A stretch of DNA of 7,885 nucleotides from DATEZO01 sp035255485 (GTDB taxonomy: Bacteria > Pseudomonadota > Gammaproteobacteria > Burkholderiales > Burkholderiaceae_D): NCBI GenBank assembly GCA_035255485.1, contig DATEZO010000245.1:1-7885 (forward strand), written 5' to 3'. The notes below the pieces were generated by a model that saw only the letters and a program-made list of their open reading frames with translations, was not told where the DNA came from and made no database searches. Below are positions 1 through 6,173 of the stretch, one piece after another (the stretch's first letter is position 1; every line of letters starts with the position of its first letter). The position numbers were made by a program, and so were the translations under genes.

Positions 1-1143
1 GTGGTCGCCACGCCGATGGTGTATTTCGCAACCCATGTACTGAATGCGCCGTCCGGCATCATGGTGACCGGCAGTCACAATCCGCCGGACTACAACGGCT
101 TCAAGATGGTGCTGGCGGGTGAGGCGATCCATGGCGATGCAATTACGGCGCTCTACCAGCGGCTCGTTAAAAACGACCTGGTTCAAGGTGCCGGCGGCTA
201 TCGCACGCACGACATCAAGGCGGCCTATCTGGACCGGATCGTGGGCGATGTCAAGCTGGCGCGGCCGATGAAGATCGCGATCGATTGCGGCAATGGCGTG
301 GCTGGCGCGTTTGCCGGCGAGCTGTATCGCGCGATGGGCTGCGACGTGATCGAATTGTTTTGCGACGTCGACGGCAACTTTCCGAACCATCATCCCGACC
401 CCGCGCATCCTGAAAACCTGCAGGACCTGATCCGCTGCTTGCGCGACACGGATGCCGAGATCGGCCTGGCGTTTGACGGCGACGGCGATCGCCTCGGCGT
501 GGTGACCAAGGATGGCGCGATCATCTATCCGGATCGCCAGCTGATGCTGTTTGCGCAGGATGTGCTGACTCGGCATCCAGGCGAGCAGATCCTGTACGAC
601 GTCAAATGCACGCGCCACATCGCGCCCTGGGTGAGGCAGCATGGCGGCGTGCCGCTGATGTGGAAGACCGGGCATTCGCTGGTCAAGGCCAAGATGCGCG
701 AAACCGGCGCGCCGCTGGGCGGTGAAATGAGCGGCCACCTGTTCTTCAAGGACCGCTGGTACGGTTTTGATGACGGACTGTACGCAGGCGCGCGCATGCT
801 GGAACTGCTGAGCCGCCTGGCTGATCCGTCGGCAACGCTGAATGCGTTGCCGCAGGCGAATAGCACGCCGGAACTGCATCTGGATTTGCAGGAAGGGGAG
901 AATTTTGCGTTGATCAAAAAACTGCAGGCCGAGGCGCGCTTCCCTGGCGCGGATGAAATCGTTACCATAGACGGTCTTCGGGTGGAATATCCTGATGGAT
1001 TCGGGCTGGCGCGCTCATCCAATACTACCCCGGTGGTGGTCATGCGTTTCGAAGGCGAATCTCCAGAAGCATTGGCACGTATCCAGAATGCGTTCAAGCA
1101 GGAGATCCTGGCGGTCAAGCCGGATGCGGCATTGCCGTATTGA
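1..1143 (+). CDS. manB: Phosphomannomutase/phosphoglucomutase, 5'-truncated by window edge
   Basis: Cytoplasmic alpha-D-phosphohexomutase interconverting hexose 6- and 1-phosphates (mannose and/or glucose), which supply precursors for GDP-mannose, UDP-glucose and related sugars used in LPS and exopolysaccharide. 380 codons are visible. The catalytic phosphoserine loop TGSHNP is at visible residues 23-28, the Mg-binding loop DGDGDR at 159-164, the sugar-recognition loop GEMSGH at 241-246 and the phosphate-binding loop RSSNTTP at 338-344, so all four active-site loops are intact. In Pseudomonas AlgC the phosphoserine is residue 108 of about 460, so roughly 80 N-terminal residues lie left of the window. 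The GTG at base 1 is therefore an internal valine codon, not a start. The gene ends in TGA 83 bases before waaC, in the same direction. The AlgC-type dual-specificity assignment is by motif similarity; the preferred sugar (mannose or glucose) cannot be told from sequence. Some annotations call this family algC or pmm/pgm. Confidence 0.95.
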   Translation: MVATPMVYFATHVLNAPSGIMVTGSHNPPDYNGFKMVLAGEAIHGDAITALYQRLVKNDLVQGAGGYRTHDIKAAYLDRIVGDVKLARPMKIAIDCGNGVAGAFAGELYRAMGCDVIELFCDVDGNFPNHHPDPAHPENLQDLIRCLRDTDAEIGLAFDGDGDRLGVVTKDGAIIYPDRQLMLFAQDVLTRHPGEQILYDVKCTRHIAPWVRQHGGVPLMWKTGHSLVKAKMRETGAPLGGEMSGHLFFKDRWYGFDDGLYAGARMLELLSRLADPSATLNALPQANSTPELHLDLQEGENFALIKKLQAEARFPGADEIVTIDGLRVEYPDGFGLARSSNTTPVVVMRFEGESPEALARIQNAFKQEILAVKPDAALPY

Positions 1144-1161
1144 CTGGCTGGCCGGTTCCTG

Positions 1162-1178
1162 GCGGCATGGGTTGCCGC
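1162..1178 (+). other. Small hairpin in the manB-waaC gap with a downstream T-rich run
   Basis: The 83-base gap between the mutase and waaC holds a perfect 6-bp stem, GCGGCA / TGCCGC, around a 5-base loop. A T-rich run (TTTTGTTTTTG) begins about 20 bases further on. A canonical intrinsic terminator has its T tract directly after the stem, so this is at best a weak or attenuating terminator, and waaC is probably reached by readthrough. No convincing -35/-10 pair for waaC was seen in the gap. Confidence 0.25.
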
Positions 1179-1226
1179 AGACATCGCGGGCGCGTCGTTT
1201 TGTTTTTGTATTGAAATGGACCCGCT

Positions 1227-2228
1227 TTGAATATCCTGATTGTCCGTGTGTCTTCGCTCGGCGATGTGGTGCACAACATGCCGATGGTGGCCGATATCCT
1301 GCGCCACTATCCCGACGCGCACATCGATTGGGTGGTGGAAGAGGCATATGTCAGTCTCGTGCGGCTCAATGCCGGCGTGCGCAACGTGATCCCGTTCGCG
1401 CTGCGACGCTGGCGGAAAAGCCTGTTTTCCGCTGCCACCCGTGCCGAGATGCGGCGCTTTTACCAGGGGTTGCGGGCGGAATCCTATGATCTGGTATTCG
1501 ATACGCAGGGGCTGCTGAAGACCGGCCTGGTAATGCAGATGGCGCGCCTTGCGCCGGGCGGCAAGCGGGTCGGGCTGGCCAATGGCACCGAGGGGTCCGG
1601 CTACGAGGCACTCTCGCGGGTATTCCATTCGATCAGCATTCCGGTCGGGCGGCGCACGCACGCGGTGCTGCGTGGACGTCTGGTTGCTGCCGCGATACTG
1701 GATTACACGGTCGAGTATCAGGCGGATTTCGGCCTGCAGCCATGTTCTTTGCAGCCGGCATGGCTACCCGCCGCCCCGTACGCGGTATTTTTCCATGGCA
1801 CGGCGCGCGCCGCCAAGCAATGGGCGCCGCAGCACTGGGTGGCGCTGGCGCATCTGCTTGACGCGCGCGGCCTGCCGGTGCTTTTGCCGTGGGGAAATGC
1901 GACGGAACAATCGGCGGCACAACAGCTTGCCGCCGGCATGCCCAATGCCACGGTCCTGCCCAGATTATCCATGATGGAAGCGGTCGTGCTGGCGCAGCGC
2001 GCGGCGCTGGCGGTGGGCGTCGATACCGGCCTGACCCACATCGCGGCGGCCTGCAATCGTCCCACCATCGAGTTGTATTGCGATTCGCCGCGCTGGAAAA
2101 CCGAAGGTAACTGGTCTGCCAATATCATCAACCTGGGCGACATCAACCAGCCGCCAGGCATGGCAGAAGTGGAACGTGCGGTTACCGCCTTGCTGGGACC
2201 GGCGCAGATGGCCTGCCACAGCGAATGA
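1227..2228 (+). CDS. waaC: Lipopolysaccharide heptosyltransferase I (WaaC/RfaC)
   Basis: GT9-family glycosyltransferase that transfers L-glycero-D-manno-heptose from ADP-heptose to the Kdo of Kdo2-lipid A at the cytoplasmic face of the inner membrane, the first heptose step of the inner core. It is 333 aa (family about 320). The N-terminal strand and loop end in SSLGD, with the conserved Asp at residue 13 as in E. coli WaaC. Other family signatures are DWVVEE (34-39), RRWRK (60-64), FDTQGLLKT (91-99), FHGTARAAKQW (189-199, donor-phosphate region) and GVDTGLTHIAAA (264-275, nucleotide-sugar loop with D266). The start is TTG: an in-frame TGA at 1212-1214 blocks any extension, and the conserved N-terminus begins exactly at this codon. 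The ATG at 1216 is out of frame. The ribosome site is weak (AATGGA, about 6 bases upstream). It is followed after 269 bases by waaA in the same direction. WaaF is a paralogue, but RRWRK and the DWVVEE context favour WaaC. Confidence 0.95.
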   Translation: MNILIVRVSSLGDVVHNMPMVADILRHYPDAHIDWVVEEAYVSLVRLNAGVRNVIPFALRRWRKSLFSAATRAEMRRFYQGLRAESYDLVFDTQGLLKTGLVMQMARLAPGGKRVGLANGTEGSGYEALSRVFHSISIPVGRRTHAVLRGRLVAAAILDYTVEYQADFGLQPCSLQPAWLPAAPYAVFFHGTARAAKQWAPQHWVALAHLLDARGLPVLLPWGNATEQSAAQQLAAGMPNATVLPRLSMMEAVVLAQRAALAVGVDTGLTHIAAACNRPTIELYCDSPRWKTEGNWSANIINLGDINQPPGMAEVERAVTALLGPAQMACHSE

Positions 2229-2281
2229 TCCGGTACCGTGGCGCCGATGCGCAGTGATACCCTTGAATGGCGCCTGACTGC

Positions 2282-2311
2282 TTGCCGGCGTTAAAACTAC
2301 ATGAACATATT
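2282..2311 (+). promoter_or_regulatory. Candidate sigma70 promoter upstream of waaA
   Basis: TTGCCG (4 of 6 matches to TTGACA) is followed after 18 bases by CATATT (4 of 6 to TATAAT), in a locally AT-richer stretch about 50 bases after the waaC stop. If used, it would start transcription near 2318 and give waaA a leader of about 180 bases containing both hairpins listed below. Matches of this quality occur by chance, so the call rests mainly on the unusually long gap between waaC and waaA. Confidence 0.2.
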
Positions 2312-2346
2312 GAGCCGTTTTACTATCGAGACATTCAGCGCCAGGA

Positions 2347-2392
2347 TGCCGGGGCTGCCGGGGAAATTAGCCATTTTTCCGGCAGTCCGGCA
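2347..2392 (+). repeat. Long stem-loop in the waaC-waaA gap
   Basis: An inverted repeat in two tiers. The inner arm TGCCGGGGAAA (2356-2366) pairs with TTTTTCCGGCA (2374-2384) over 11 positions, two of them G-U, around a 7-base loop TTAGCCA. The outer arm TGCCGG (2347-2352) pairs with CCGGCA (2387-2392). The short joints add a C-G and a G-U pair and leave one bulged G. The result is about 19 pairs in 46 bases. No T run follows on the plus strand, so it is not a typical intrinsic terminator. It could be an intergenic repeat element, an mRNA-stabilising or attenuating structure in the waaA leader, or a rho-independent-like terminator without a U tract. Each arm contains TGCCGG twice, which may reflect duplication of a smaller palindrome. 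Confidence 0.6.
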
Positions 2393-2423
2393 GGGTGTCG
2401 CCCTTCACCCGCGATCCTTCTCC

Positions 2424-2448
2424 CGCCTGCAGGAGGGGAACGCAGGCG
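2424..2448 (+). repeat. Perfect 7-bp hairpin with a Shine-Dalgarno-like loop
   Basis: CGCCTGC (2424-2430) and GCAGGCG (2442-2448) form a perfect 7-bp stem around the 11-base loop AGGAGGGGAAC, which resembles a strong anti-16S sequence. No start codon sits at a usable distance after it; the waaA ATG is about 60 bases on. The same bases also form an alternative imperfect palindrome (2419-2440, centred on CCTGCAGG), so two mutually exclusive folds are possible. The motif with CTCCC before and GAGGGG after a short GC core recalls short palindromic intergenic repeats common in GC-rich proteobacteria. That resemblance is an impression, not a database match. Confidence 0.45.
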
Positions 2449-2497
2449 TCACCGGCTGCCTTGGCAGGATATGCGCAACAGACCGGGTGCCGAGCTG

Positions 2498-3769
2498 ATG
2501 CGCCTGCTGTATTCATTGGCCTGGTGGCTGGCATTGCCGCTCGTATTGGCACGACTGTGGTGGCGCGGCCGCATCGAGCCCGGCTATCGCGCGCATCTGG
2601 CCGAGCGGTTCGGGCTTTACCGCCCGATTCCTCTCAATCGGACCCGGTCGCTGATCTGGGTGCACGCCGTTTCGGTTGGCGAGACGCGCGCCGCGGAGCC
2701 GTTGATCAATGCCTTGCTGGCGGCATATCCGCAGCATGCCATCCTGCTGACCCACATGACGCCGGCCGGGCGCGCTACCGGGCGGGCGCTATTTGGCCAT
2801 GCCGCGTCGCGCGTCGTGCAATCCTGGTTGCCATACGATACCGGCTGGATGACTGGTCGCTTTCTCCGGCATTTCGCGCCGCGCCTGTGCGTGCTGATGG
2901 AAACCGAGGTGTGGCCGAACCTGATTGCACAATGCGCCAGGCATCATGTCCCGGTGGCGCTGGTGAATGCGCGGTTGTCGGAGCGCTCGCTAAAGAAGGC
3001 ACGCCGGTTATCTGGCCTGTTTACGGATGCCGCGCGGCGCATTGCCTGTGTGGCGGCGCAGACGCAGGACGATGCAGAACGCATCAGGCAGCTCGGTGCA
3101 CCCAATGTGCAGGTGACCGGCAGCATCAAGTTCGACGTGACGCCGCCCGATGCGGCATTGATGCAGGGCGACCGGATGCGGGCGCAGATCGGCGGGCGTC
3201 CGGTGCTGCTGTGCGCCATCACGCGCGAAGGCGAGGAAGCGCTGCTGCTCGATGCGCTGGACAAGCTGGATGTTCCCGGCGCATTGCTGCTGATCGTGCC
3301 GCGCCATCCGCAGCGTTTCGATGCGGTGGCAGGCATGATTGCCGGACGCGGTTTGACGATGATGCGACGTTCGCAGATGGGAGCGCAGCCGGTACCGCCT
3401 GAAGTGCGGGTACTGCTGGGCGATTCGATGGGCGAGATGTTTGCATATCATGCCGCCAGCGACGTGGTGTTCATCGGCGGCAACCTGCTGCCGCTCGGCG
3501 GGCACAACCTGATCGAAGCATGCGCGGTCGGCAAGCCGGTGCTGCTCGGACCGCATACCTTCAATTTCGCAGCGATCAGTGAAGATGCCATTGCGGCAGG
3601 CGCCGCATTGCGCATCAGCGATGCGGCCGGCCTGATGCGCGAAGCCGGCCGCCTGTTGCGTGACGAAAAACGGCGTAGCGCCATGGGTGCGCACGCCCTG
3701 GCGTTTGCGCGACAGCATCGCGGTGCGACTGAAAGGACATTGGCGCTGCTGCAGCCGCTGATCGATTGA
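2498..3769 (+). CDS. waaA: 3-deoxy-D-manno-octulosonic acid (Kdo) transferase
   Basis: GT30-family enzyme (WaaA/KdtA) that transfers Kdo from CMP-Kdo to lipid IVA at the inner membrane, making the acceptor that WaaC then uses. The chosen ATG gives 423 aa, almost the 425 of E. coli. The protein begins with a membrane anchor (about residues 4-22, LLYSLAWWLALPLVLARLWW). HAVSVGET follows, with the presumed catalytic Glu at 62. Further signatures are METEVWPN (134-141), TGSIKFD (207-213), REGEE (243-247), VPRHPQRF (267-274), GDSMGEM (308-314) and GGNLLPLGGHN (327-337) with Glu340. The frame stays open upstream to 2267, but that part has no family resemblance and runs through the hairpins, so I reject it. 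An in-frame ATG at 2471 has AGGA only one base away and is unlikely. The ribosome site for 2498 is poor (GAG close to the ATG). Whether it adds one or two Kdo residues cannot be read from sequence. Confidence 0.95.
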   Translation: MRLLYSLAWWLALPLVLARLWWRGRIEPGYRAHLAERFGLYRPIPLNRTRSLIWVHAVSVGETRAAEPLINALLAAYPQHAILLTHMTPAGRATGRALFGHAASRVVQSWLPYDTGWMTGRFLRHFAPRLCVLMETEVWPNLIAQCARHHVPVALVNARLSERSLKKARRLSGLFTDAARRIACVAAQTQDDAERIRQLGAPNVQVTGSIKFDVTPPDAALMQGDRMRAQIGGRPVLLCAITREGEEALLLDALDKLDVPGALLLIVPRHPQRFDAVAGMIAGRGLTMMRRSQMGAQPVPPEVRVLLGDSMGEMFAYHAASDVVFIGGNLLPLGGHNLIEACAVGKPVLLGPHTFNFAAISEDAIAAGAALRISDAAGLMREAGRLLRDEKRRSAMGAHALAFARQHRGATERTLALLQPLID

Positions 3770-3973
3770 TGCCGCCTGGATCGTGCCCGCGCTGGCAATG
3801 ATTGCGGTGCCTCGGCTACTCCCTTTTTTCGTCATTTCACTCCCGGAAATATCGAATAAATAGGGAGTATGCCTAAAAACATAGCATTATTCGCAATGAA
3901 AATGTGGCTTTTTAAATATACACAACCTAGTATTTGGCGCGCTTCCGGTGCTCGACAACTGCCATGACAGGCC
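3770..3973. other. Convergent intergenic region with an AT-rich island
   Basis: This separates the 3' ends of waaA and the hemerythrin gene. About 3831-3940 is only about 35 % GC (39 of 110 bases by hand count) in an otherwise about 60 % GC window. It contains the inverted repeat ACTCCC (3839-3844) / GGGAGT (3863-3868) with an 18-base spacer, a further ACTCCC at 3818-3823 followed directly by T6 (3824-3829), and the 11-base palindrome GCAATGATTGC (3796-3806). None of these makes a textbook terminator: no stable GC stem sits directly before a T run on either strand. No convincing gene was found here. Termination for both flanking genes probably lies in this stretch, but I cannot point to the exact site. 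Confidence 0.5.
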
Positions 3974-4492
3974 TTAAATGTCCGGATTGAAGGTCTTTGC
4001 ATCCCGGCCGCTGGCCTGCGCCTGTGCAGCCACCATGCTGGATTCATAGGCTTGCATCTGCAGCCCGATTGTCTCCAGGTCAAGATTGGCCTTGCGCACG
4101 GCCGGAAACAATTGGTGTTCTTCGACATCAATATGATGCAGCACCGCATCACGCAATTGCCGGAACAGGCGGTCGCACTGCGGATCACTGGGATCCATGC
4201 CTTTGAGCTGCCGGATCAGCTGGTCGGCTTCTTCATGCTGCTCCTTGCATTCATCGACCAGTGCCGTATTGACGTGCTGCACCGCCGGATAGAAGGTCGC
4301 CTCTTCCACTGCCGCATGCATTTCCAGCAGCATCAGGATATGCGGCCCTGCTTCCCGCTTCACCAGCCGATCCTGAGTGGAAAGATAACGCTCGAACAGC
4401 TGTTTCACGAAGTCATGGTCCTTTTCGAGTGCCTGCATTGGCTGGGCTGTCGGAAAGCCACTGCTGCTGCGTTCGCCAACCGGGTCTGTCAT
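3974..4492 (-). CDS. Hemerythrin HHE-domain diiron protein
   Basis: A 172-residue soluble, helix-rich protein with a single hemerythrin/HHE domain. Likely non-haem diiron ligands are visible in the classic order: H26 in EKDHD, H59 and E63 in HAAVE, H86 in QHEEA, and H120 and E124 in HIDVE. The paired HxxxE motifs followed by FYP and LFP match the family. Such proteins bind oxygen or handle NO, iron or oxidative stress; the exact role here is unknown. There is no signal peptide, membrane segment or signalling domain, so it is a stand-alone cytoplasmic version. Start choice: the gene opens with ATGs at 4507, 4498, 4495 and 4492 (minus strand). GGAGG at 4505-4501 overlaps the first and lies 5-8 bases before the last two, so I take 4492, with 4495 equally possible. 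It lies 250 bases downstream of the efflux-channel gene on the same strand, and converges with waaA. Confidence 0.9.
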   Translation of the reverse strand: MTDPVGERSSSGFPTAQPMQALEKDHDFVKQLFERYLSTQDRLVKREAGPHILMLLEMHAAVEEATFYPAVQHVNTALVDECKEQHEEADQLIRQLKGMDPSDPQCDRLFRQLRDAVLHHIDVEEHQLFPAVRKANLDLETIGLQMQAYESSMVAAQAQASGRDAKTFNPDI

Positions 4493-4524
4493 CATCATTG
4501 CCTCCATTACGTCGCTGTGCGACC

Positions 4525-4561
4525 AATAGTGAATATAGTGAATTCGGGAAAGCGCGATCGC
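4525..4561 (-). promoter_or_regulatory. Candidate control region of the hemerythrin gene
   Basis: Reading the minus strand, TATATT (4537-4532) matches 5 of 6 bases of a -10 box, about 40 bases before the chosen ATG. It has no recognisable -35: the bases 17 upstream are CGATCG, part of the 8-base palindrome GCGATCGC (4554-4561). The -10 sits within a tandem direct repeat of TTCACTATA and TTCACTATT (4542-4525). A -10 without a -35 but with a palindrome in its place is the pattern of an activator-dependent promoter, and the direct repeat could be an operator. This is inference from arrangement only. No FNR (TTGAT-N4-ATCAA) or other known site was recognised. Confidence 0.3.
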
Positions 4562-4648
4562 CGCACATGCAATTCGACGATCGTGCCGAATCGGTTGGAC
4601 GCAAAACCGGTGATGGAATTCCGCAGGTGCGAAGGGATTTTTTTGTGG

Positions 4649-4702
4649 GCAGCGGGGAGAAGGAGAAGGGCATGCCCGTCATTAATGCCGTGCCCCGCCT
4701 GC
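4649..4702. repeat. Imperfect inverted repeat after the efflux-channel gene
   Basis: GCAGCGGGG (4649-4657) is complementary to CCCCGCCTGC (4693-4702) apart from one bulged C, with a 35-base spacer that itself contains the palindrome GGGCATGCCC (4668-4677). It lies just downstream of the outer-membrane channel gene on the minus strand. A T7 run (4638-4644, plus strand) flanks it, but on the minus strand this reads as A7, so the structure does not have the U tract of an intrinsic terminator for the efflux operon. It may protect the 3' end of the efflux mRNA. Readthrough into the hemerythrin gene cannot be excluded. Confidence 0.35.
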
Positions 4703-4742
4703 TTTCAAGCAAATGCGGACAAGTTATTTGAAACGCGCGACG

Positions 4743-6173
4743 CTACGGCCTTGCGCTCGCATCCAGTCCGCCGCCCAGAGAGCGATACAGATCGATCGCA
4801 TTGGTCAGCCGCAGGAGGCGCGTCTGTACCAGCGATTGTTCCGCTGTAAACAGTTCGCGCTGCGCATCCAGCACATCGATTGCGCTGGCGACGCCATTCT
4901 TGAAGCGCAAGTCGGCCAGCCGCAGCCGGTCCGCCTGCGCCGCCTGCACGGCACCCTGGTCGGCGATCTGCTGGTCCAGCGTGCTGCGTGCCGCCAGCGC
5001 GTCGGCTACCTCGCGGAATGCCGTCTGGATGGTTTTTTCATAGTCGGCGACGGCGATGTCCTTGCGTACCTGTGCCAGTGTCAGGTTGCCGCTGTTGCGC
5101 CCGGCATCGAAAATCGGCAATGTCAGTTGCGGCGCGAACGACCAGGTGCGCGATCCCGCCTCGAACAGCCCGGATAGCGCATTGCTTGCGCTGCCGACGC
5201 CTGCGGTCAGCGCAATGCGCGGAAAGAACGCGGCCCGCGCCGCACCGATATTGGCGTTGCTTGCCTGCAGGCGCTGTTCCGCGGCGCGAATATCGGGGCG
5301 CTGCGTCAGCAGTTCGGATGGCAATCCTGCCGGAATGTCGGTCACCAGGTTCTGCGATGCAAGCGTCTGCGGCGGCGGCAGGTCGGCGAGCGGTTTGCCG
5401 ACCAGCAGGGTAAGCGCGTTTTCCGCCTGCGCTCGCTGGCGTGACAGCGTCGACAGTGCGATGCGCGCCGACAATACCAGCGTCTCATTCAGGCGCAGAT
5501 CGAGCGCCGAAGAGGCGCCCACATCGAAGCGCTGTTTCGCCAGCCGGTAGGCGTTATCCCTGCCTTGCAGGGTTTTCTGCGCCAGTTCCTGCTGTTCGGC
5601 AAAGGCGCGTTCCGCCAGGTAGGCTTTGGCGACTTCGGCCACCAAGGTAATCTGCGCTGCCTGCTGCGCCTGTTCGGTTGCAAGATACTGCGCCAGCGCG
5701 GCCTGGTTCAGGCTGCGCACGCGGCCAAAGAAATCCAGCTCGAACGCGGCCAGGGAGAGGCCGACCTGATAACTGGTGCTGACGACCGGATTACCGGAAG
5801 GCGACAGCGCGCCCGGCGTGCGCGCCCGCGCGCCGCTGGCAACCGCATTCAGGTTCGGCAGCCGGTCGGCCGACTGGATGTTGTAGAGCGCGCGCGCTTC
5901 CTCGATGCGCAGTGCGGCGGTGCGCAGGTCGCGATTCTGTTCCAGTGCGGTTGCAATCAGGCTTTGCAGGCGCCGGTCCGGAAAGAATTCGCGCCAGCCG
6001 ATGGCGGTGGCGGTGTGCGCGGCGGTTCCGGCGGCAGTGGCGCCGGAAGTCTGCGGATAGTTCGCAGAGATGGGGGCTTCCGGACGCACGTATTGCGGCG
6101 CCAGCGAACAGCCGGACAGTGCGCCGACGGCCAGCAGGGCCATCGCGAGCGGTCTGATGGCGGGCTTAATCAT
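4743..6173 (-). CDS. RND efflux outer-membrane lipoprotein channel, NodT/OprM family
   Basis: Outer-membrane factor of a tripartite drug efflux system: a trimeric beta-barrel plus periplasmic alpha-barrel that receives substrates from the inner-membrane pump. The protein is 476 aa (family about 460-490). It starts MIKPAIRP, then a hydrophobic signal segment and the lipobox LSGC with the lipidated Cys at 22, followed by LAPQYVRPEAP, typical of the NodT/OprM subfamily. Two outer-membrane efflux-protein repeats fill the rest, with long helical stretches rich in Ala, Gln and Leu and the usual C-terminal LYRSLGGG. The chosen ATG has AGGAG about 7 bases upstream. An upstream extension of 12 residues to 6209 is rejected because it would place a basic stretch ahead of the signal peptide and lacks a ribosome site. 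The start overlaps the pump gene's end by 8 bases, suggesting translational coupling. OprM, OprA or similar names cannot be assigned from sequence alone. Confidence 0.94.
   Translation of the reverse strand: MIKPAIRPLAMALLAVGALSGCSLAPQYVRPEAPISANYPQTSGATAAGTAAHTATAIGWREFFPDRRLQSLIATALEQNRDLRTAALRIEEARALYNIQSADRLPNLNAVASGARARTPGALSPSGNPVVSTSYQVGLSLAAFELDFFGRVRSLNQAALAQYLATEQAQQAAQITLVAEVAKAYLAERAFAEQQELAQKTLQGRDNAYRLAKQRFDVGASSALDLRLNETLVLSARIALSTLSRQRAQAENALTLLVGKPLADLPPPQTLASQNLVTDIPAGLPSELLTQRPDIRAAEQRLQASNANIGAARAAFFPRIALTAGVGSASNALSGLFEAGSRTWSFAPQLTLPIFDAGRNSGNLTLAQVRKDIAVADYEKTIQTAFREVADALAARSTLDQQIADQGAVQAAQADRLRLADLRFKNGVASAIDVLDAQRELFTAEQSLVQTRLLRLTNAIDLYRSLGGGLDASARP

Noticed and set aside
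525..1661. A 378-codon open frame on the minus strand across the mutase and waaC
   Set aside because: It lies antisense to two genes with clear family motifs. Its predicted protein is rich in Arg, Ser, Pro and His without domain signals, as expected for antisense frames in GC-rich DNA.
2239..2273. GGCGCC repeated twice after the waaC stop as a terminator stem
   Set aside because: GGCGCC is self-complementary, the loop would be over 20 bases and no T run follows.
2267..2497. N-terminal extension of waaA by 77 codons
   Set aside because: The frame is open but the translation is unlike any WaaA and crosses two strong hairpins. The ATG at 2498 gives the family length and the expected membrane anchor.
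2395..3402. A 335-codon plus-strand frame within waaA
   Set aside because: Overlaps waaA in another frame; composition is Ala/Arg-rich with no motifs, while the waaA frame carries all GT30 signatures.
3872..3905. Possible intrinsic terminator for the hemerythrin gene (CATT...AATG stem with a T run on the minus strand)
   Set aside because: Only a 4-bp AT-containing stem, with the T run separated from it; too unstable to call.
3890..3920. Possible plus-strand promoter (TTCGCA, 17 bases, TAAATA) in the AT-rich island
   Set aside because: The -10 match is poor and no plus-strand gene lies downstream; AT-rich DNA gives such matches by chance.
4052..4849. A 265-codon plus-strand open frame over the hemerythrin gene and its upstream region
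   Set aside because: It covers the antisense of the HHE motifs, has no ribosome site or family signature, and runs into the antisense of the channel gene.
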